A stretch of DNA of 64,000 nucleotides from contig CAWHLP010000016.1 in assembly GCA_963830205.1 (NCBI GenBank), forward strand, positions 48,833 to 112,832, given 5' to 3'. The notes below the pieces were generated by a model. The model had not been told where the DNA came from. It did no database searches and saw nothing but the letters and a program-made list of their open reading frames with translations. The DNA is from CAVSRC01 sp963830205. GTDB lineage: Bacteria; Pseudomonadota; Alphaproteobacteria; Rhizobiales; Kaistiaceae. Shown here piece after piece: positions 37,033-45,549 of this stretch. Both the position numbers and the translations under genes were made by a program. Within the stretch, counting starts at the first letter, position 1; the number at the start of each line of letters is the position of its first letter.

Positions 37033-37995
37033 TTGCCCAAGATCGACGTGATTGCCGCCGGCGACCTGCCGGCGAAGACGCAAGGCTCACTCGATGAGGC
37101 CTTTGCCGTCCACCGCTTGAGCCACGGCGAGGCGCTGCCGCCCGCGGTGGCGGCGGCGGTCCGCGGCATTGCCCGCGGCGGCCATTCGGCCATCGACGCC
37201 GCCCTCATCGCGAGCCTGCCCAAGCTCGAGATCGTCGCCAATTTCGGCGTCGGCTATGACGGCATCGACCTTGCCGCCTGCGCGGAGCGCGGCATCGTGG
37301 TCACCAACACGCCCGACGTGCTGACCGAGGAGGTCGCCGACACCACGCTCGGCCTGCTGCTGATGACGGTGCGCGAGCTGTCGGCCGCCGAGCGCCACCT
37401 GCGCGCCGGCAAATGGGCGGAGAGCGGCTCCTATCGACTCACCCCTGCCACGCTACGCGACCGCACGGTTGGCATCGTCGGCCTCGGCCGCATCGGCATC
37501 GCGGTCGCCCGCCGGCTCGACGCCATGCAGGTGCCGGTCGTCTACCACAACCGCACGAAGCGCAGCGACGTCCCCTACCGCCACTATGCCGATCTTGCCG
37601 CCATGGCGGCCGACGTCGATACGCTGGTCTCGGTCTTGCCCGGCGGCCGCCACACCGAGAAGCTGATCGACGCCGCCATCCTCAAGGCGCTCGGGGCCCG
37701 CGGCGTCCTCATCAATATCGGGCGCGGCAGCGTGGTCGACGAGGCGGCGCTGATTGCGGCGCTCAAGGACGGCACGATTCATGCCGCCGGGCTCGACGTC
37801 TTCGCCGACGAGCCCAGGGTGCCGGCCGAGCTGATGGCGCTCGAGAACGCCGTGCTGCTCCCCCATGTCGGCTCGGCGTCGGTCTTCACCCGCGACGCCA
37901 TGGGCCAGCTCTGCGTCGACAACCTCACGAGCTGGTTCACCGCCGGCAGGCCGCTCACCCCGGTCCCCGAGACGCCGTGGAAAGCGAAGGGGTAG
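37033..37995 (+). CDS. D-2-hydroxyacid dehydrogenase (glyoxylate/hydroxypyruvate reductase-like)
   Basis: The 320-residue enzyme has the NAD(P)-binding motif VGIVGLGRIGIAVARR near residues 147-162. The Arg-Glu-His catalytic set lies in LINIGRGSVVDE, VFADEPRVP and VLLPHVGSAS. Arg after the second strand (YHNRTKRS) suggests NADP. The likely reaction is reduction of glyoxylate or hydroxypyruvate. The TTG start at 37033 places the first strand (KIDVIAAGDLP) correctly. It is followed by a palindromic repeat and the oppositely oriented denD. Confidence 0.9.
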   Translation: MPKIDVIAAGDLPAKTQGSLDEAFAVHRLSHGEALPPAVAAAVRGIARGGHSAIDAALIASLPKLEIVANFGVGYDGIDLAACAERGIVVTNTPDVLTEEVADTTLGLLLMTVRELSAAERHLRAGKWAESGSYRLTPATLRDRTVGIVGLGRIGIAVARRLDAMQVPVVYHNRTKRSDVPYRHYADLAAMAADVDTLVSVLPGGRHTEKLIDAAILKALGARGVLINIGRGSVVDEAALIAALKDGTIHAAGLDVFADEPRVPAELMALENAVLLPHVGSASVFTRDAMGQLCVDNLTSWFTAGRPLTPVPETPWKAKG

Positions 37996-38017
37996 AACCG
38001 GTCCGCCACGCCAAAAC

Positions 38018-38105
38018 CTCATCCTGAGGTGCCCGCCGAAGGCGGGCCTCGAAGGATGGGCTTCTTGGGTATCGAGGCTCGCATCCGCTCGCTCCTCACC
38101 ATGAG
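38018..38105. repeat. REP-type palindromic repeat of the Bradyrhizobium-like kind
   Basis: The unit begins CCTCATCCTGAGG, contains GCCCGCC/GGCGGGC as an inner stem and CGAAGGATG, and ends with the mirrored module CTCCTCACCATGAGG. This order is that of a dispersed intergenic repeat well known in Bradyrhizobium, Rhodopseudomonas and relatives. It lies between convergent genes, the usual place. Confidence 0.75.
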
Positions 38106-38133
38106 GATTGAGGCAGAGGACGGGCCGGAGTTC

Positions 38134-39117
38134 TTACTTCACCCAGGTCCCGCCGAGTTCGTCTTCGATGTGGGCGCGGATGATCTCCTCGAAGTTCGTC
38201 TCGGCGCGGAAGCCGAGCGCGATCGCGCGCTCAGGCGCGAAATTGCGCGGCCAGCCGTCGACGATGCGCATGATGGTCGGGTCGGGTTCGCGGCGGATGC
38301 GCGCCGCAACGGCCTCGCCCGCAACCTTGCGCAAGGTCTCGATCTGCTCGCCCACGGTCACCGACACGCCCGGCATGGCGAGGTTGCGCCGCGGGCCGAG
38401 CCGTGATCCCTCCAAGCCGGCAGCGTGGATGAGGAAGCCCACCGCCGAACGCGGGCTGGCGTGCCAGTGGCGCACGCTTTCCGCGACCGGCAGGATCGCC
38501 TCCTGGCCGGCCAGCGGCTCGCGGATGATGCCGGAGAAGAAGCCCGAGGCCGCCTTGTTGGGCTTGCCCGGGCGCACGCAGATGGTCGGCAGGCGGATGC
38601 CGATGCCATCGATGAAGCCGCGCCGCGTATAGTCGGAAAGCAGGAGCTCGCTCACCGCCTTCTGGGTGCCGTAGGAGGTGAGCGGCGTTTCGAAGAATTC
38701 GTCGCCGATCGCCTCCGGGAACGGCGCCCCGAACACGGCGATGGACGAGGTGAACACCAGCCGCGGGCAATAGCCGCCGCCGGCCTTGCGGATCGCCTCG
38801 AAGAGCAGGCGCGTGCCGTCGAGGTTGACCCGGTAACCCTTGTCGAAATCGGCCTCCGCCTCGCCCGAGACGATGGCCGCGAGATGGAAGATCACGTCCG
38901 GCCGCTCGGCGACGAGCGCCTCGGCCACGCCGGGCGCGGCGAGGTCCGCCTCGCGCGCCTCGGCGGTGAACGGCACGCCGCTCGGCGGCGTCGGCGCGAC
39001 CCAGTCGACGAGGCTCAGCCGGTCGATGGCCTTGCCGTTGAGCCCGCCGTCCTTGACCAGCCGCTGGGTGAGCTTGGCGCCGACCATGCCGGCCGCGCCG
39101 ATGATGAGGATGTGCAT
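38134..39117 (-). CDS. denD: D-erythronate dehydrogenase (extended SDR)
   Basis: The 327-residue protein is an extended short-chain dehydrogenase with the N-terminal motif GAAGMVGAKLTQRLV, Asp in LVDWVAP for NAD, IFHLAAIVSGEAEADFDKGYRVNLDG and the catalytic Tyr-Lys in SYGTQKAVSELLL. IGIRLPTICVRPGKPNKAASGFFSG is characteristic of the DenD group, which oxidises D-erythronate (C2) in a four-carbon sugar-acid pathway. The usual kinase and decarboxylase partners (DenK or OtnK, OtnC) are not beside it here. The gene is divergent from the small membrane protein at 39219. Confidence 0.83.
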   Translation of the reverse strand: MHILIIGAAGMVGAKLTQRLVKDGGLNGKAIDRLSLVDWVAPTPPSGVPFTAEAREADLAAPGVAEALVAERPDVIFHLAAIVSGEAEADFDKGYRVNLDGTRLLFEAIRKAGGGYCPRLVFTSSIAVFGAPFPEAIGDEFFETPLTSYGTQKAVSELLLSDYTRRGFIDGIGIRLPTICVRPGKPNKAASGFFSGIIREPLAGQEAILPVAESVRHWHASPRSAVGFLIHAAGLEGSRLGPRRNLAMPGVSVTVGEQIETLRKVAGEAVAARIRREPDPTIMRIVDGWPRNFAPERAIALGFRAETNFEEIIRAHIEDELGGTWVK

Positions 39118-39218
39118 GGAGCCTCTCGCAATCGCACTTGCTTATTTCGCGCTGGCGCGATCCTATCCGATCATCGCCGGTGGAGACAGGCTGGCCGGCC
39201 GCGCCGGGGGGTGCTCGC

Positions 39219-39833
39219 ATGCCGGACCAGGAGCCGCGCGTTCCGACGCCGCCACAGGATTACGAACTCGTCCATCGCGAAGGGACGGGCCTGCGCCTTG
39301 TCTTCCGCTATCACGATGACGGCATCCGGCTGACGCCGGTGGGACTGGAATGGTCGACCGAAGGCGCGCCGCGCACGGCCGCCTATGCCGACATCGACAG
39401 CATCCACCTGGCCCTCGGCAGCCTGCCGCAAAGCGGCGCCTTCGGCACCTGCACGATCGGCTTTCGCTCCGGCGACGTGCTCGCCGTGGTCGGCGTCACG
39501 CCGGCCGGATTGCCGTCACCCGAGCGCGCCGAAGCCTATGCCGCCTTCGTCCGCGATCTCCACGCCCGGCTCGGCCCGGCCGACCGCGCCCGCATCCGGT
39601 TCATCGCCGGCAACAGCGAAGGCCGCCAGCGCTTCGGGCTGTTCGCCGTGGTCCTCGCGGTCGGCTTCTTCATCATCATGCCGACCGTCCTGCTGCTCAT
39701 CACCCGCGACCTCAAGGCGCTCGCCGTGCTTCTCTTCGGCGTGCCCTTCATCATGCCGGCGCTGAAGACCTTCCGCAGCAACACGCCGCGCGATTATTCG
39801 CCCGACGCGCTGCCCGAAGACCTCATCCCGTGA
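39219..39833 (+). CDS. Hypothetical protein with two membrane segments
   Basis: The 204-residue protein has a soluble N-terminal ~135 residues rich in beta strands (RLVFRYHDDGIRLTPVGLEW, AYADIDSIHLALGSLP, GTCTIGFRSGDVLAVVGV), reminiscent of a PH-like fold. Two hydrophobic helices follow (FGLFAVVLAVGFFIIMPTVLLL and LAVLLFGVPFIMPAL) and a short tail. I do not recognise the family and can give no function. The start at 39219 has a GGGGGG stretch upstream. Confidence 0.65.
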   Translation: MPDQEPRVPTPPQDYELVHREGTGLRLVFRYHDDGIRLTPVGLEWSTEGAPRTAAYADIDSIHLALGSLPQSGAFGTCTIGFRSGDVLAVVGVTPAGLPSPERAEAYAAFVRDLHARLGPADRARIRFIAGNSEGRQRFGLFAVVLAVGFFIIMPTVLLLITRDLKALAVLLFGVPFIMPALKTFRSNTPRDYSPDALPEDLIP

Positions 39834-40195
39834 ACGACCGCTAGGGCCAATCGACAGTCAGGAGCCGTGCCAACAACCCCCCTCCCCCACAAGGGGGAGG
39901 GCAATGCGCATATGGGCACGTCCCCGCGCGCCTTAGGGCGAGAGGGCTCCGGGCCTTGGCGAGCAGAGCGAGCTAAGGCGCGGAGGGTGATGGCGCGCGC
40001 ACGAGCGCCGGAATCGGCCTGGATCCGCCGGCGCGGCCGGCTCCATCATCGCTTCGCTATCGCTGCGGCGGGCCTCTCCCCGCCCGGGTTTCCGAGACCG
40101 GTGTTGCTGCCGAGCAAACATGCGATTGCCCTCCCCCACAAGGGGGGAGGTTGGGGGCTAGGCAGGCGCTCCGAAAGAACCGAACGTAGACTGTC
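39834..40195. repeat. Intergenic block with two inverted copies of a GC-rich palindrome
   Basis: CCTCCCCCACAAGGGGGAGG at about 39881-39900 and a nearly identical unit at 40130-40150 are each palindromic. They are also arranged as mirror images: GAGGGCAATGCGCAT follows the first and ATGCGATTGCCCTC precedes the second. The ~230 bases between them have no supported gene. The layout resembles a bacterial interspersed mosaic element built of REP units. Confidence 0.6.
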
Positions 40196-40948
40196 CTACA
40201 GCGCGAAGCCGCCGTCGACCAGATGGATGTGGCCGGTGGTGAAGCTCGCTTCGTCGGAGGCGAGATAGACCGCCGTCCAGGCGACCTCCTCGGCTGTGCC
40301 GACGCGGCCCATCGGCTGGCGGGCGACGAAGGCCTGGCGGATTTCCTCGACCGGCCGGCCCTGCGTCCGCGCCTGCTCGGCGATGCGCCCGTCGAGCGAC
40401 GGCGACTGGATGGTGCCCGGGCAGATGGCGTTGCAGCGCACGCCCTGGGCGATGAAATCGGCGGCCACCGATTTGGTCAGGCCGATCACCGCCGCCTTCG
40501 AGGCGCCATAGGCGTAGCGGTTGGGAATGCCGCGCACCGACGAGGCGCCCGAGGCGACATTGACGATCGAGCCGCTCCCCTTGTCCAGCATCCCCGGCAG
40601 GAAGGCATGGATCGTGCGGTGCATCGACTTGACGTTGAGGTCGAAGGAGAAGTCCCAGTCCTCTTCCGAGGTGGTCAGCACCGTGCCGTGATGGACGAAG
40701 CCGGCGCAGTTGAACAGCACGTCCACCGGCCCGACCTCGGCAGCCATGGCGCGCACGGCAGCGCTGTCGCGCACATCGAGCGCATGGGTCTCGGCGATGC
40801 CGTGCGCCTTGAGGTCGGCCATCAATTCGCTCTTGAGGTCGGTCGCGATCACATGCGCGCCTTCTGCCGCGAAGCGAAGCGCGGTCGCCCGGCCGATGCC
40901 CGCCCCGCAGGCGGTGAGAAACGCGCGCTTGCCCTTCAGTCTGTCCAT
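40196..40948 (-). CDS. SDR-family oxidoreductase (3-hydroxybutyrate dehydrogenase type 2-like)
   Basis: The 250-residue protein has a slightly altered cofactor motif (LTACGAGIGRATALRF), Asp in VIATDLKSE for NAD, FNCAGFVHHGTVL, catalytic Ser in IVNVASGASSVRG and Tyr-Lys in YAYGASKAAVIGLTKS. The stretch CNAICPGTIQSPSLDGRI is typical of the BDH2/DHRS6-like branch and of related sugar dehydrogenases. It lies 18 bases downstream of the GNAT gene on the same strand, so the two likely form an operon. Confidence 0.83.
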   Translation of the reverse strand: MDRLKGKRAFLTACGAGIGRATALRFAAEGAHVIATDLKSELMADLKAHGIAETHALDVRDSAAVRAMAAEVGPVDVLFNCAGFVHHGTVLTTSEEDWDFSFDLNVKSMHRTIHAFLPGMLDKGSGSIVNVASGASSVRGIPNRYAYGASKAAVIGLTKSVAADFIAQGVRCNAICPGTIQSPSLDGRIAEQARTQGRPVEEIRQAFVARQPMGRVGTAEEVAWTAVYLASDEASFTTGHIHLVDGGFAL

Positions 40949-40966
40949 GCGTCCTGCTTCCTTCCC

Positions 40967-41659
40967 CTAGGGTCTCAATGCTGCGAGCCCGCGCTTCTGC
41001 CGGCCCTCGCCGTCGAAATTGTCCGGCTGCAGCCACGCCTCGAAGGCTGCCTTGACCGCCGGCCAGTCGCTGTCGGTCATGGCGTACCAGGCGGTATCGC
41101 GGTTGCGGCCCTTGACGATCATGTGCTGGCGGAAGGTGCCCTCATAGGTGAAGCCGAGGCGCTCGGCCGCCCGCCGCGAGGGCGCGTTGAGGTCGTTGCA
41201 CTTCCATTCGTAGCGCCGGTAGTTGAGATCGTCGAAGACGTAGCGCGCCAGAAGATATTGTGCCTCCGTCGCCGCGGCGGTGCGCTGGAGCAGCGGCGTA
41301 TAGACGACGTTGCCCATCTCGATGACGCCCATCGCCGGCCGGATTTCCAAGAGCGTGACGATGCCGACCGCGCGGCCGCTCGCCTGGTCGACGACGGCAA
41401 GGGAGAGCGGATCGAGCAGCACCGTGCGGTCCTCGACCCAACGCAGGAAGGACGCCTCGTCCGGGAACGGGCCATAGCCCATGTAGGTCCACAGGTCGTC
41501 ATGTCCGCGGATCGCCAGCCACAGGGATTCGCCGTGGCGGACGAGATCGAGCTTCTCGATGCGGCAGAAGCGCCCGTTGAGCTTGACCGCTTCCGGTCGC
41601 GCTGCCGGCGTGACATCGACCACCGCGCCGATCGGCAGGCCGTTGATTGTTTCAGTCAT
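40967..41659 (-). CDS. GNAT acetyltransferase, RimJ/RimL type
   Basis: The 230-residue protein has the RimJ/L plan: substrate strands (LWTYMGYGPFPDEASFLRWVED), then VGIVTLLEIRPAMGVIEMGNVVYTPLLQRTAAATEAQYLL with the acetyl-CoA loop, and NAPSRRAAERLGFTYEGTFRQHMIVKGRNRDTAWYAM, the signature end of this group. It probably acetylates a protein N-terminus or a small amine. It is first in a two-gene unit with the SDR. Confidence 0.85.
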   Translation of the reverse strand: MTETINGLPIGAVVDVTPAARPEAVKLNGRFCRIEKLDLVRHGESLWLAIRGHDDLWTYMGYGPFPDEASFLRWVEDRTVLLDPLSLAVVDQASGRAVGIVTLLEIRPAMGVIEMGNVVYTPLLQRTAAATEAQYLLARYVFDDLNYRRYEWKCNDLNAPSRRAAERLGFTYEGTFRQHMIVKGRNRDTAWYAMTDSDWPAVKAAFEAWLQPDNFDGEGRQKRGLAALRP

Positions 41660-41771
41660 GACGCCCCCGCATCGCAGCGGCCGCAGACGGCCGGCTGAAC
41701 AGGTTTGATTTCCGCGGTTTTATGCGCCTAATCTTTCGGCCAAATCAACGACAACCGGACAGGGAAACGCC

Positions 41772-42947
41772 GTGTTCCACACCATCGCCGGCTTCAACCG
41801 CATCGGCGAAGAGAACGCCTTCGCCGTTCTCGCCCGCGCCACCCAGCTCGCGGCCGAGGGCAAGGACATCATCAATCTCGGCATCGGCCAGCCCGATTTC
41901 CGCACCCCCGACCATATCGTCGAGGCGGCGGTGAAGGCGCTCCACGACGGCCACCACGGCTATACGCCGGCAACCGGCATCCTGCCGCTGCGCGAGGCGG
42001 TCGCCGCCGACATTCATCGCCGCCTCGCCGTCGATGTGTCGCCCGAGCAGGTGATCATCGTGCCGGGCGGCAAGGTCACCATGTTCGCCGCCATCCTGAT
42101 GTTCGGCGAGCCCGGCGCCGACATCCTCTATCCCGACCCCGGCTTCCCCATCTATCGCTCGATGATCGAGTTCACCGGCGCGAGGCCCGTGCCGATCCCG
42201 ATCCGCGAGGAGAACGGCTTCGCCTTCTCCGCCGATGAGACGCTCGGCCTGATCACGCCTCGGACGCGGCTGATGATCCTGAATTCGCCGGCGAACCCCA
42301 CCGGCGGCGTCACGCCAAAGGCGGAGATCGACGCGCTGGTCGAAGGCCTGGAACGCTTCCCCGACGTCGCCATCCTCTCCGACGAGATCTACGGCCAGAT
42401 GACCTATGACGGCCTCGCCCACGTCTCGCTCATGACCTACCCGGAGATCCGCGACCGCGTCATCCTGCTCGACGGCTGGTCGAAGACCTACGCCATGACC
42501 GGCTGGCGCATGGGCTATTCGGTGTGGCCGAAGCCGCTCTACGACAATATGCGCAAGCTGGCGGTCAACGCCTGGTCCTGCGTCAACGCCGCCGCGCAAT
42601 ATGCCGGCCTGGCGGCGCTCACCGGCCCGCAGGATTCGATTTCGGCCATGGTCGCCGAGTTCGACAGGCGGCGGAAGCTGGTGGTCGACGGCATGAACGC
42701 GCTCCCCGGCGTCACCTGCGCCACGCCCAAGGGCGCCTTCTACGCCTTCCCCAACATCTCCGGGACCGGCTTCAAGGCCAAGCCACTCGCCACCGCCCTC
42801 CTGGAACAGGCGGGCGTCGCCACCATCGGCGGCCCCGATTTCGGAATCTTGGGCGAAGGCTATCTCCGCCTCTCCTACGCCAACTCGGCGGAGAACATCG
42901 CGCGCGCCATCGAGCGGATCAGGGCGTTTCTGGGGAAGAACACGTGA
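41772..42947 (+). CDS. PLP-dependent class I aminotransferase
   Basis: The 391-residue fold-type I aminotransferase has LGIGQPDFRTPDHIVEAA near the N-terminus and GYTPATGILPLREAVA. NSPANPTGG contains the carboxylate/PLP contact Asn, ILSDEIYGQMTYDG the PLP Asp and Tyr, and DGWSKTYAMTGWRMGY the Schiff-base Lys near residue 239. It starts at GTG (41772). It could be an aspartate or broad-specificity aminotransferase. It converges with a LysR gene seven bases further on. Confidence 0.9.
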   Translation: MFHTIAGFNRIGEENAFAVLARATQLAAEGKDIINLGIGQPDFRTPDHIVEAAVKALHDGHHGYTPATGILPLREAVAADIHRRLAVDVSPEQVIIVPGGKVTMFAAILMFGEPGADILYPDPGFPIYRSMIEFTGARPVPIPIREENGFAFSADETLGLITPRTRLMILNSPANPTGGVTPKAEIDALVEGLERFPDVAILSDEIYGQMTYDGLAHVSLMTYPEIRDRVILLDGWSKTYAMTGWRMGYSVWPKPLYDNMRKLAVNAWSCVNAAAQYAGLAALTGPQDSISAMVAEFDRRRKLVVDGMNALPGVTCATPKGAFYAFPNISGTGFKAKPLATALLEQAGVATIGGPDFGILGEGYLRLSYANSAENIARAIERIRAFLGKNT

Positions 42948-42953
42948 GGCACG

Positions 42954-43923
42954 TCACACCCGGCCGCCGTCGGCCTCTGCCTGTCCCGGCGCGCTGACGG
43001 CCGCCTTGGCTTCGTCCATCGACCCGGTGCAGTCGCTGGAGCGCTGGCGCAGCGTATCGATCAGCCAGCGCCCGGCCTTGCCCGGCATGCGCCCGCGCGG
43101 ATAGACCGCGTGGATGCGGAACTCCGGCGCATTGTGCTGGGCGATGTCGAGCACCTTCAGCCGCCCCGCCTGGATGTGCTCGAAGACGATCGGCAGTGGC
43201 ATGTTGCACCAGCCGAAGCCCTCCAGCAGAAATTCCAGCCGCGTGTTGAGGTCGGCGAAACGCCAGGTCCGGTGGCTGACGATGCCGGCACTGAAGCCGG
43301 CGCTCGCCGGTGAGCGATCGGTGAGCACCAGTTGCACCTGCCGCTCCAGCACGGCGCGCGGCCAGCGGCGCCGGCTCGCGCGCCAGCGGATGGGTCGCCG
43401 CCACCACCGGCACGGTCGGGATGGTCACCACGAATTCCGTCTCGCGGTTTTCGGTCATGATCGGGTTCGGCGGATAGAACGCGATGCGCGCCGCCCCGTC
43501 GCGCAGCCGCTGCTCGGCCCCGCCCAGCGCCTCGGTGTAGACGGTCACCGGCAGCAGCGGAAAGCGCACCTGCAGCGCCTTCAGCGCCTCGGTCAGCACG
43601 TTCATCGGGAACATGCTCTCCACCGCCAGCGTCAGCTCCGGCTCCAGCTCTTCCGCGATGCTCTCGGCGCGCGCCTTCAGCGCCTCGGCGCCGCGCAACA
43701 GGTTGCGCGCATCGTCGAGCACCACGCGGCCGGCATCGTTGAGCCGCGGCACCTTGCCGGAACGGTCGAAGAGCACCACGCCGAGGCTCACCTCGAGCGC
43801 CTGGATGGCCTGGCTGACGGCCGACTGGACCCGCCCCAGCCGGCGCGCGGCGGCCGAAAAACTGCCGGTTTCTGCCACCGCTTCGAGCGCCCTGAGCTGG
43901 TCGAGCGTCATGGTATCGAGCAT
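42954..43923 (-). CDS. LysR-family transcriptional regulator (frameshifted)
   Basis: The N-terminal helix-turn-helix is MTLDQLRALEAVAETGSFSAAARRLGRVQSAVSQAIQALE. The effector domain begins with ELTLAVESMFPMNVLTEALK. One extra base near 43365 breaks the frame after HPLAREPAPLA. Without it VLERQVQLVLTDRSPASAGF and the family C-terminus GFGWCNMPLPIVFEHIQAGRL follow. The product is about 322 residues. It is divergent from the RutE-like gene and has a LysR-type palindrome at its start, so it probably controls that gene. Confidence 0.85.
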
Positions 43924-43924
43924 G

Positions 43925-43947
43925 ATCCATCACTCCATCTGATGAAT
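43925..43947. promoter_or_regulatory. LysR-type box between lysR and the rutE-like gene
   Basis: ATCCAT and ATGAAT form a near-perfect inverted pair with an 11-base spacer, the T-N11-A geometry of LysR sites. It lies directly upstream of the lysR start and about 90 bases before the divergent rutE-like gene. Confidence 0.45.
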
Positions 43948-44038
43948 GACAACAATATTTGGCCGATTTCGCTGATGCAAGCCCTCACCTATCTGCTCTG
44001 CAAGGACGCGGGGTCCAGATTCTCAGATGAGGGAAGCC

Positions 44039-44674
44039 ATGAACCAGATCGTGAATCAGAGGGCGTTCGAGCCCTCCAATGTGGCCGACGGCCACCTCAG
44101 CGCCGCGGCGCTCGACCGCCTGTTCCGTGAAGCCCGAACCCATAACGGCTGGCTCGAGAAGCCGGTCCCCCACGCGCTCCTCGAAGAGGCCGTGGAGCTC
44201 GCCAAGCTCGGCCCGACGGCGGTCAATGCGTCGCCCTTCCGGGTGGTGTTCGTCGAGACCGAGGAGGCCAAGGCCCGCCTCAAGCCGACGCTGTCGCCCG
44301 GCAATGTCGAGAAGACCATGAGCGCGCCGGTGACCGCCATCGTCGGCCATGACCTGGCCTTCCACGACCATCTGCCGCGGCTCTTCCCGCACATGGACGT
44401 GCGGCCGATGTTCGCCAATGACGCGGCCGCTGCAGCCCACACCGCCAACCAGAACGGCACGCTTCAGCTTGCCTATCTGATCCTGGCGCTGCGCGCCGTC
44501 GGCCTCGACACCGGCCCGATGGGCGGCTTCGACAAGGACAAGGTCGACGCGGAATTCTTCGCCGGCACGCAAGTCAAGTCCAACGTGCTGGTCAACATCG
44601 GCTATGGCGACCACAGCAAGCTCTTCCCGCGCAGCCCGCGTCTGGCCTTCGACGAGATCGCCAGCTACGCCTGA
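44039..44674 (+). CDS. rutE: RutE-like nitroreductase (malonic semialdehyde reductase)
   Basis: The 211-residue FMN-dependent enzyme of the nitroreductase family has FREARTHNGWLEKPVPHALLEEAVELAKLGPTAVNASPFRVVFV and a C-terminal half with GLDTGPMGGFDKDKVDAEFFAG. Both are characteristic of the RutE/HadB subgroup that reduces malonic semialdehyde to 3-hydroxypropionate in the Rut pyrimidine pathway. The other rut genes are not adjacent. I choose the ATG at 44039 since GAGGGA precedes it; 44027 is an alternative. The LysR gene opposite is its likely regulator. Confidence 0.85.
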   Translation: MNQIVNQRAFEPSNVADGHLSAAALDRLFREARTHNGWLEKPVPHALLEEAVELAKLGPTAVNASPFRVVFVETEEAKARLKPTLSPGNVEKTMSAPVTAIVGHDLAFHDHLPRLFPHMDVRPMFANDAAAAAHTANQNGTLQLAYLILALRAVGLDTGPMGGFDKDKVDAEFFAGTQVKSNVLVNIGYGDHSKLFPRSPRLAFDEIASYA

Positions 44675-44689
44675 CCCCGTGGCTGTCTG

Positions 44690-44717
44690 AAGGCCGGGGT
44701 GCCCGCACCCCGGCCTT
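44690..44717. terminator. Bidirectional terminator
   Basis: AAGGCCGGGGTG pairs perfectly with CACCCCGGCCTT around a CCCG loop. It lies 15 bases after the rutE-like stop and one base before the stop of the convergent hydrolase, so it can serve both. Confidence 0.8.
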
Positions 44718-44718
44718 A

Positions 44719-45526
44719 TCATCGGGCCGACGTTGCAATGATGAAGGCGGCAAGGTCCTTGCGCACGGGCAAGTCGGCGCGGCCCAGCGCGCGGAACGTG
44801 GCGATGTGGTCGCTGCCCGTGTAGGTGGCCACGACCGTCCGCCCGCCATGCACCATCACCACGCCGGCGAGATGATCGGCGCTGTGCGGGCCGACCACGT
44901 GGTCGGCATCGACCGTCATCAAGAGCAGCGGCGGTTCGCTGCCATCGATGAAGGCCTCGACATTGGCATTGCCGCGCGTCGCCGGAGGGAAGACCGGCGC
45001 ATAGGGTGGCGGGACATAGCCGCCCATGTTGTACGGCCCGGACATGAGCACATAGCCGGCGACCGCATCGGCGGGAACGCCCACCGCCGCCAGATAGTGC
45101 TTGTCGGCGGCGAGCATGGCGGCATTGAAGGCGCCGGCCGAATGGCCGCCGACGAAGAGTGCATGGTGGCCGCCCATCTCCTCCAACAGCGAGCGGACAC
45201 GGGCGACGGCCGCTGCGCAGTCCTCGACGAATTGCGGAAAGACGGCCTCGGGATAGAGCCGGTAGTCGGGGACCGCCACGATCATGCCGCTTGTCGCAAG
45301 CGACAGTGCCGTCTCCCTGATCTCCGCCTTGGCGCCCTCCTGCCAGCCGCCGCCGTAGAAGAACACCAGCGCCGGCGCATCCTTGGCCGGCGCCGCCGGC
45401 AGATAGAGGTCGAGCGTCTGGCGCGGCAGATCGCCGTAGAGGAATGTCGTTGGTCACCGCCGCCGGTTCGGCCGCAGCGATCGCCGTTCCCGCGATCAGC
45501 AGCACGACTGCCAACACGCTGCGCAT
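44719..45526 (-). CDS. Exported alpha/beta hydrolase, carboxylesterase-like (frameshifted)
   Basis: A signal peptide (MRSVLAVVLLIAGTAIAAAEPA) leads into an esterase of the BD-FAE/HSL-like type. The oxyanion motif LVFFYGGGWQEGAK, VAVPDYRLYPEAVFPQ, the nucleophile elbow FVGGHSAGAFNA and C-terminal TYTGSDHIATFRA with the catalytic His are all visible. One extra base near 45443 separates the signal peptide from the catalytic part; without it VTND joins FLYGDLPRQTLDLYLP. About 268 residues. The substrate is unknown; the location should be periplasmic. Confidence 0.8.
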
Positions 45527-45549
45527 GGTCGCCTCCCTGCCGGCGCCGC

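Noticed and set aside
39867..40268. 133-residue plus-strand open frame
   Set aside because: It is made of the palindromic repeat block and runs into the antisense of an SDR gene.
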